Shown here one piece after another: positions 15,976-18,367 of a stretch of 18,367 nucleotides of DNA (the stretch's first letter is position 1; the number at the start of each line of letters is the position of its first letter). Source of the stretch: Gemmatimonadaceae bacterium (GTDB lineage Bacteria; Gemmatimonadota; Gemmatimonadetes; Gemmatimonadales; Gemmatimonadaceae). The position numbers were made by a program, and so were the translations under genes. The stretch lies in contig JACDDZ010000008.1 of NCBI GenBank assembly GCA_013816695.1, positions 1-18,367 on the forward strand. The letters run 5' to 3'. Below the pieces are notes generated by a model. That model saw only the letters and a list, made by a program, of their open reading frames with translations. It searched no databases and was not told the DNA's origin.

Positions 15976-16568
15976 GCGAGCGACTTCCCATAGTCCTGGG
16001 GTTGACCGGCGCATCGGGTGCGCCTTATGCCGTTTCGCTGTTGCGGGAGTTGTTGAAGGCTGAGCGAAATGTTTCGCTGATCATTTCCAGGTTCGGCTGG
16101 CGGCTGCTGCGCACTGAATCCGGGATCGGCGACATTGCCGCACTTCAGGAGTCGACCGGCGCGCAGGCGTGGACGAAATTCGTGCGTGTCCATGAGAACG
16201 ACGATCGGGGTGCGCAGCCTGCTTCCGGTTCCTGGCCGACGGCGGGGATGGTGATCTGTCCCTGCTCGATGGGAACGCTCTCAGCTGTGAGTGTTGGCGC
16301 TTCGAGGTCGCTGATCGAACGGGCGGCCGATGTGACTCTCAAGGAGCGGCGGAAGCTCATTCTGGTGCCGCGTGAGACTCCAATGAGCGCGATTCATCTG
16401 GAGAACATGCTCAGGCTCGTGCGCGCGGGTGCAGTTGTGATGCCTGCGGCGCCCGGGTATTACAACAAGCCTCAGTCAATACAGGATCTTGTGGATTTCA
16501 TGGTCGCGCGGATTCTGGATCACCTTGACGTAGAGCATGCAGTCGGCAAGCGCTGGGCTGGCGAGTAG
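15972..16568 (+). CDS. ubiX: UbiX-type flavin prenyltransferase
   Basis: UbiX makes prenylated FMN from FMN and dimethylallyl phosphate, the cofactor of UbiD. The protein has 198 residues from a GTG overlapping the ubiA stop. Motifs are GLTGASGAPYAVSLL (about 9-23), the CPCSMGTLSAVSVGASRSLI block (about 97-116), and LVPRETPMSAIHLENM followed by MPAAPGYYNKPQSIQDLVDF (about 133-176), all typical of the UbiX/Pad1 flavoprotein fold. Length and motif order match. It is the last gene of the menG-ubiD-ubiA-ubiX operon, so the cofactor maker and user are cotranscribed. About 12 nt after its stop begins a repeat element (16581-16690). Confidence 0.95.
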   Translation: MSERLPIVLGLTGASGAPYAVSLLRELLKAERNVSLIISRFGWRLLRTESGIGDIAALQESTGAQAWTKFVRVHENDDRGAQPASGSWPTAGMVICPCSMGTLSAVSVGASRSLIERAADVTLKERRKLILVPRETPMSAIHLENMLRLVRAGAVVMPAAPGYYNKPQSIQDLVDFMVARILDHLDVEHAVGKRWAGE

Positions 16569-16580
16569 AGTTCCGGGCTT

Positions 16581-16690
16581 GTGCCGCGTTGGGCATAGTC
16601 CACGGCAGCTAGCTGCCGCCGGTGCTTGTGCGAAATCCCTTCTGTCGCATGACGGCCGACGTCAGACGCTGCCTTAGGACTAAGCCCAAC
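16581..16690 (+). repeat. Imperfect palindromic element, copy A (after ubiX)
   Basis: This ~110-nt element starts 12 nt after the ubiX stop. Its ends pair in blocks: GTTGGGC (16588-16594) with GCCCAAC (16684-16690), TAGTCC (16596-16601) with GGACTA (16677-16682), and GGCAGC (16604-16609) with GCTGCC (16668-16673). These are separated by an A-A mismatch and a 2/3-nt bulge. The interior contains TGTCGCATG and CAGACGCTGC, shared in order with copy B on the opposite strand. By hand, about 65 of 93 aligned columns are identical between the copies. It could be a REP/BIME-type repeat, a structured 3' UTR element or a remnant of a mobile element. Confidence 0.7.
16603..16618. repeat. Perfect 16-bp palindrome inside copy A
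   Basis: CGGCAGCT is followed directly by its reverse complement AGCTGCCG, with no spacer. It competes with the longer stem of copy A for the GGCAGC bases, so the element may switch between two folds. Copy B keeps CGCAGCTAG here but not the palindrome. Confidence 0.5.
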
Positions 16691-16740
16691 ACAGTTCCTC
16701 CGGAATACCTTTCGCAGTTCTTGCATGGATAGGAATGGAG

Positions 16741-16844
16741 CGTTGGTGGTCCAGAGCAGCGTCTGCAGCCGGCCCCGCATGCGACAAAAGGTATACGCCG
16801 AATCACCGGCGAAGCCTAGCTGCGGCGGAGCACCAACGCGACAG
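16741..16844 (-). repeat. Imperfect palindromic element, copy B (after the Cho-like gene, inverted relative to copy A)
   Basis: Read on the minus strand, this ~104-nt element begins directly after the stop of the Cho-like gene and repeats the layout of copy A. GCGTTGG, CGCAGCTAG, GCCGGTG, TGTCGCATG and CAGACGCTGC occur in the same order. Its own ends also pair: GCGTTGGTG (16740-16748) with CACCAACGC (16831-16839), plus TCC and GCAGC blocks, 17 of 21 positions. The paired ends differ from copy A while keeping the stem, which suggests that structure is maintained. The ~50 nt between the copies (16691-16740) is unique sequence without a gene I can support. Confidence 0.7.
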
Positions 16845-17951
16845 TCACGACACCAAAGCGGGTTTCGCGCGTTTCATTTCTTTTGGGAAACGCCGGAACC
16901 AGGACGACAACAACAAGAGCTCGTCAATCTCATGAGTCGGCACTGAAGCTGTGATTTTCTGGTCTTCACCGGAAAAAATCTGGTCGACCAGCGCACGCAG
17001 CTGCTTTCTCTGTCTTGTCGATTTCGGCTTCTCGAGCTCTGCCCTCACGACGCCGCGCTTGACGAGATACACGCGATCATCGCCTTCGTGTCCAGGCACT
17101 GTGTAAACGAAGGACAGCGTTTCTACGGCAAACCGGAGCCGGCCAAACTGTTCTCTGAGCTCTTCCAGTCGCTGCAGCTTGTCACGGAATGAAGCTGCAC
17201 GCTCGTACTCCATGTTCGCGCTCGCTGATTCCATCTTCCGGCGGAGGTCCTCGAGTGGACCGTCGTCATCCCCATCGAGGAATGAACGAGCCAGCCCAAC
17301 GCGTGTGGCATATTCGCTTTCCGAGCAGCCTGCAACGCAGGGACCCAGGCATTTGCCGATCTCGAAGCGAATACACCCGGGAGTACGCGCACCCAGGTTG
17401 AACAGCTCTGCCTGGTCGGTAAAGTGCATGGGCACGTCTGACTTGCAGTCGCGGAGCATGAGAATGTCGCTCAACTCCCGGAGTGCATCTTCAATACGCT
17501 GAGCGCCGACGAACGGCCCGTAGTAGATGGAAGCGTCGTCCGCTGAGGGGCCGCGTACGACTGCAAGCTTTGGCGCTGAACCGCGTGTGAGCTTGATGAA
17601 GGAGTAGTGCCTGACATCCCGCTTCATCGCGACGTTGTACCGGGGCCTGAATCGCTTGATCAGCCGCAGTTCCTGCAGGAGCGCAGCAAACTCGCTCGGC
17701 GCGTAATCCCACTCGATGCTGTTGGCTTCACGGAGGATGCGCGCGCCCTTCTCGTCCGGATACGCGCAGCGGAAATAGCTCAGGAGCCTGGTTCGAACCT
17801 TCTTCGACTTCCCGACGTAGATGATCTCACCCTCGTTGGAAAGCATGCGATACGTGCCGGGCCTGTCGGCCGCGCCCGAGCGCACTGTAGTGCGCATGAT
17901 CTTGAGCTGATCGTCGCTGGTTGGTTCATGCCTCAGGGATGATTTTCGCAT
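16845..17951 (-). CDS. Cho/UvrC-like GIY-YIG nuclease (no RNase H-like endonuclease domain)
   Basis: This 368-residue protein resembles the N-terminal half of UvrC. The GIY-YIG nuclease domain is at about 30-105 (PGTYRM at 31-36, IIYVGKSKKVRTRL at 43-56, catalytic-type Glu94 in LLQELRLIKR). A Cys-rich region with Cys159, Cys183, Cys191 and Cys195 (GCIRFEIGKCLGPCV) follows, equivalent to the four Cys recently linked to a [4Fe-4S] cluster in UvrC. A UVR helix pair (about 220-250) and an ending HEIDELLLLSSWFRRFP complete it. It lacks the RNase H-like and HhH domains of full UvrC, like Cho, so it would make the 3' incision only. I chose ATG 17951, which overlaps the mutM stop (TGATG); a GTG at 17972 is the alternative. 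The ending also occurs in DnaQ-UvrC fusions, so this is probably a real stand-alone type and not a truncation. Confidence 0.85.
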   Translation of the reverse strand: MRKSSLRHEPTSDDQLKIMRTTVRSGAADRPGTYRMLSNEGEIIYVGKSKKVRTRLLSYFRCAYPDEKGARILREANSIEWDYAPSEFAALLQELRLIKRFRPRYNVAMKRDVRHYSFIKLTRGSAPKLAVVRGPSADDASIYYGPFVGAQRIEDALRELSDILMLRDCKSDVPMHFTDQAELFNLGARTPGCIRFEIGKCLGPCVAGCSESEYATRVGLARSFLDGDDDGPLEDLRRKMESASANMEYERAASFRDKLQRLEELREQFGRLRFAVETLSFVYTVPGHEGDDRVYLVKRGVVRAELEKPKSTRQRKQLRALVDQIFSGEDQKITASVPTHEIDELLLLSSWFRRFPKEMKRAKPALVS

Positions 17952-18367
17952 CAGTGCTGGCAGCGCACGCACAAAACAGTTTGACGTCCATCGATCTCGT
18001 GGGTGCCGACCATCTTCGAGCCACAGCGCCGGCAGGGAAGCCCTTCGCGTCCGTACGCATTCAGGCTATCCACGAATCCACCTTTCTCACCCGCTGTATC
18101 GCGATAGTCGCGAAAACTGGTTCCATTCATTTTTATGGCTTCGCGAAGCACAGTGACAACTGACCGGTGGAGGAGCTTTACCCGGTCCTCGGTAAGCGTG
18201 GACGCGTCGCGTGAGGGATCGATTCCCGCGGTCCAGAGTGCCTCGTTCGCATAGATATTTCCAACGCCCACAATTTTTTTCTGATCCATCAGTGCGCGCT
18301 TCACCGCCTGGTGTGTTGAACGAAAGACACCGGATAGATGGGCTGCGGTAAAGGAACGGTCAAGTGG
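17951..18367 (-). CDS. mutM: Formamidopyrimidine-DNA glycosylase, C-terminal part (cut by window edge)
   Basis: MutM/Fpg excises 8-oxoguanine and formamidopyrimidines and cleaves the resulting AP site. The frame is open from the right edge (18367) to a TGA at 17951, giving 138 residues of the usual ~270. It starts in the helix-two-turn-helix domain (PLDRSFTAAHLSGVF), with the DNA-binding signature MDQKKIVGVGNIYANEALW (about 27-45), and ends in the zinc finger CRRC...CVRC. The stop overlaps the ATG of the Cho-like nuclease (TGATG), so base-excision and incision enzymes are coexpressed. The catalytic N-terminal Pro-Glu lies outside the window. Confidence 0.95.
   Translation of the reverse strand, partial: PLDRSFTAAHLSGVFRSTHQAVKRALMDQKKIVGVGNIYANEALWTAGIDPSRDASTLTEDRVKLLHRSVVTVLREAIKMNGTSFRDYRDTAGEKGGFVDSLNAYGREGLPCRRCGSKMVGTHEIDGRQTVLCVRCQH

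Noticed and set aside
16684..16748. Integron attC-like site: GCCCAAC, a 51-nt interior with TTCCT/AGGAA, then GTTGGTG
   Set aside because: The 5' end fits RYYYAAC, but the 3' end deviates from GTTRRRY in two positions. No integrase, second proper site or cassette ORF is visible, and the GTTGG/CCAAC ends are better explained as arms of the two palindromic elements.
16609..16806. Open frames of 60-90 codons on the minus and plus strands in the ubiX/Cho intergenic region
   Set aside because: They run through the palindromic repeats, have no ribosome binding site and show no recognisable protein pattern.
16845..17951. Truncated uvrC broken by insertion of the repeat pair
   Set aside because: The C-terminal ending (HEIDELLLLSSWFRRFP) is a known natural ending of Cho-like/DnaQ-fused UvrC-type proteins, and no remnant of the RNase H-like domain is found beyond the stop.

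Overview
The window reads as one contiguous piece of a G+C-rich (roughly high fifties to 60% by eye), Gram-negative-type bacterial chromosome. It is densely packed with housekeeping genes, many joined by 1-4 nt stop/start overlaps. The gene set is compatible with an environmental lineage such as Gemmatimonadota: UbiD/UbiA/UbiX/MenG-type late quinone genes, a Cho/UvrC-like GIY-YIG nuclease next to mutM, an ECF sigma operon ending in a bactofilin-like membrane protein, and paired NifU-like and Mrp genes. That assignment is inferred from protein resemblance and has not been tested. I see no transposase, integrase, phage gene, CRISPR array, rRNA or tRNA.

Layout. (1) 1-502, minus: the 5' third of gpmI, cut by the left edge. 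(2) 530-3155, plus: a cell-envelope block holding a catalytically dead L,D-transpeptidase paralogue, an intact L,D-transpeptidase and an anchored M15-type zinc peptidase with an inserted EF-hand-like loop. (3) 3186-4063: a small unknown gene overlapping a YkvA/DUF1232 membrane protein, closed by a 12-bp hairpin. (4) 4145-9714: guaB, apparently leaderless, then an APC amino-acid permease, an NrnA-like DHH phosphoesterase, a NifU-like Fe-S protein and Mrp. (5) 9637-12786, minus: an ECF sigma factor, a membrane anti-sigma candidate, a bactofilin-like membrane protein, a 15-codon micro-ORF behind a perfect Shine-Dalgarno, and a YihY/BrkB protein whose 3' end overlaps mrp tail to tail. (6) 12842-16568, plus: menG-ubiD-ubiA-ubiX, read as the late steps of menaquinone synthesis (prenylation, decarboxylation with prenylated FMN, methylation). 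(7) 16569-16844: a convergent intergenic region almost filled by two diverged ~100-nt imperfect palindromes in opposite orientation. (8) 16845-18367, minus: a Cho-like nuclease and the 3' part of mutM, a DNA-repair pair.

The most unusual observations are the paired inverted elements between ubiX and the Cho-like gene, the Cys-to-Glu pseudo-L,D-transpeptidase fused in tandem to its active paralogue, and the micro-ORF behind a perfect Shine-Dalgarno in the sigma-factor operon. None amounts to a demonstrated new system. The paired element is the best candidate for something undescribed.
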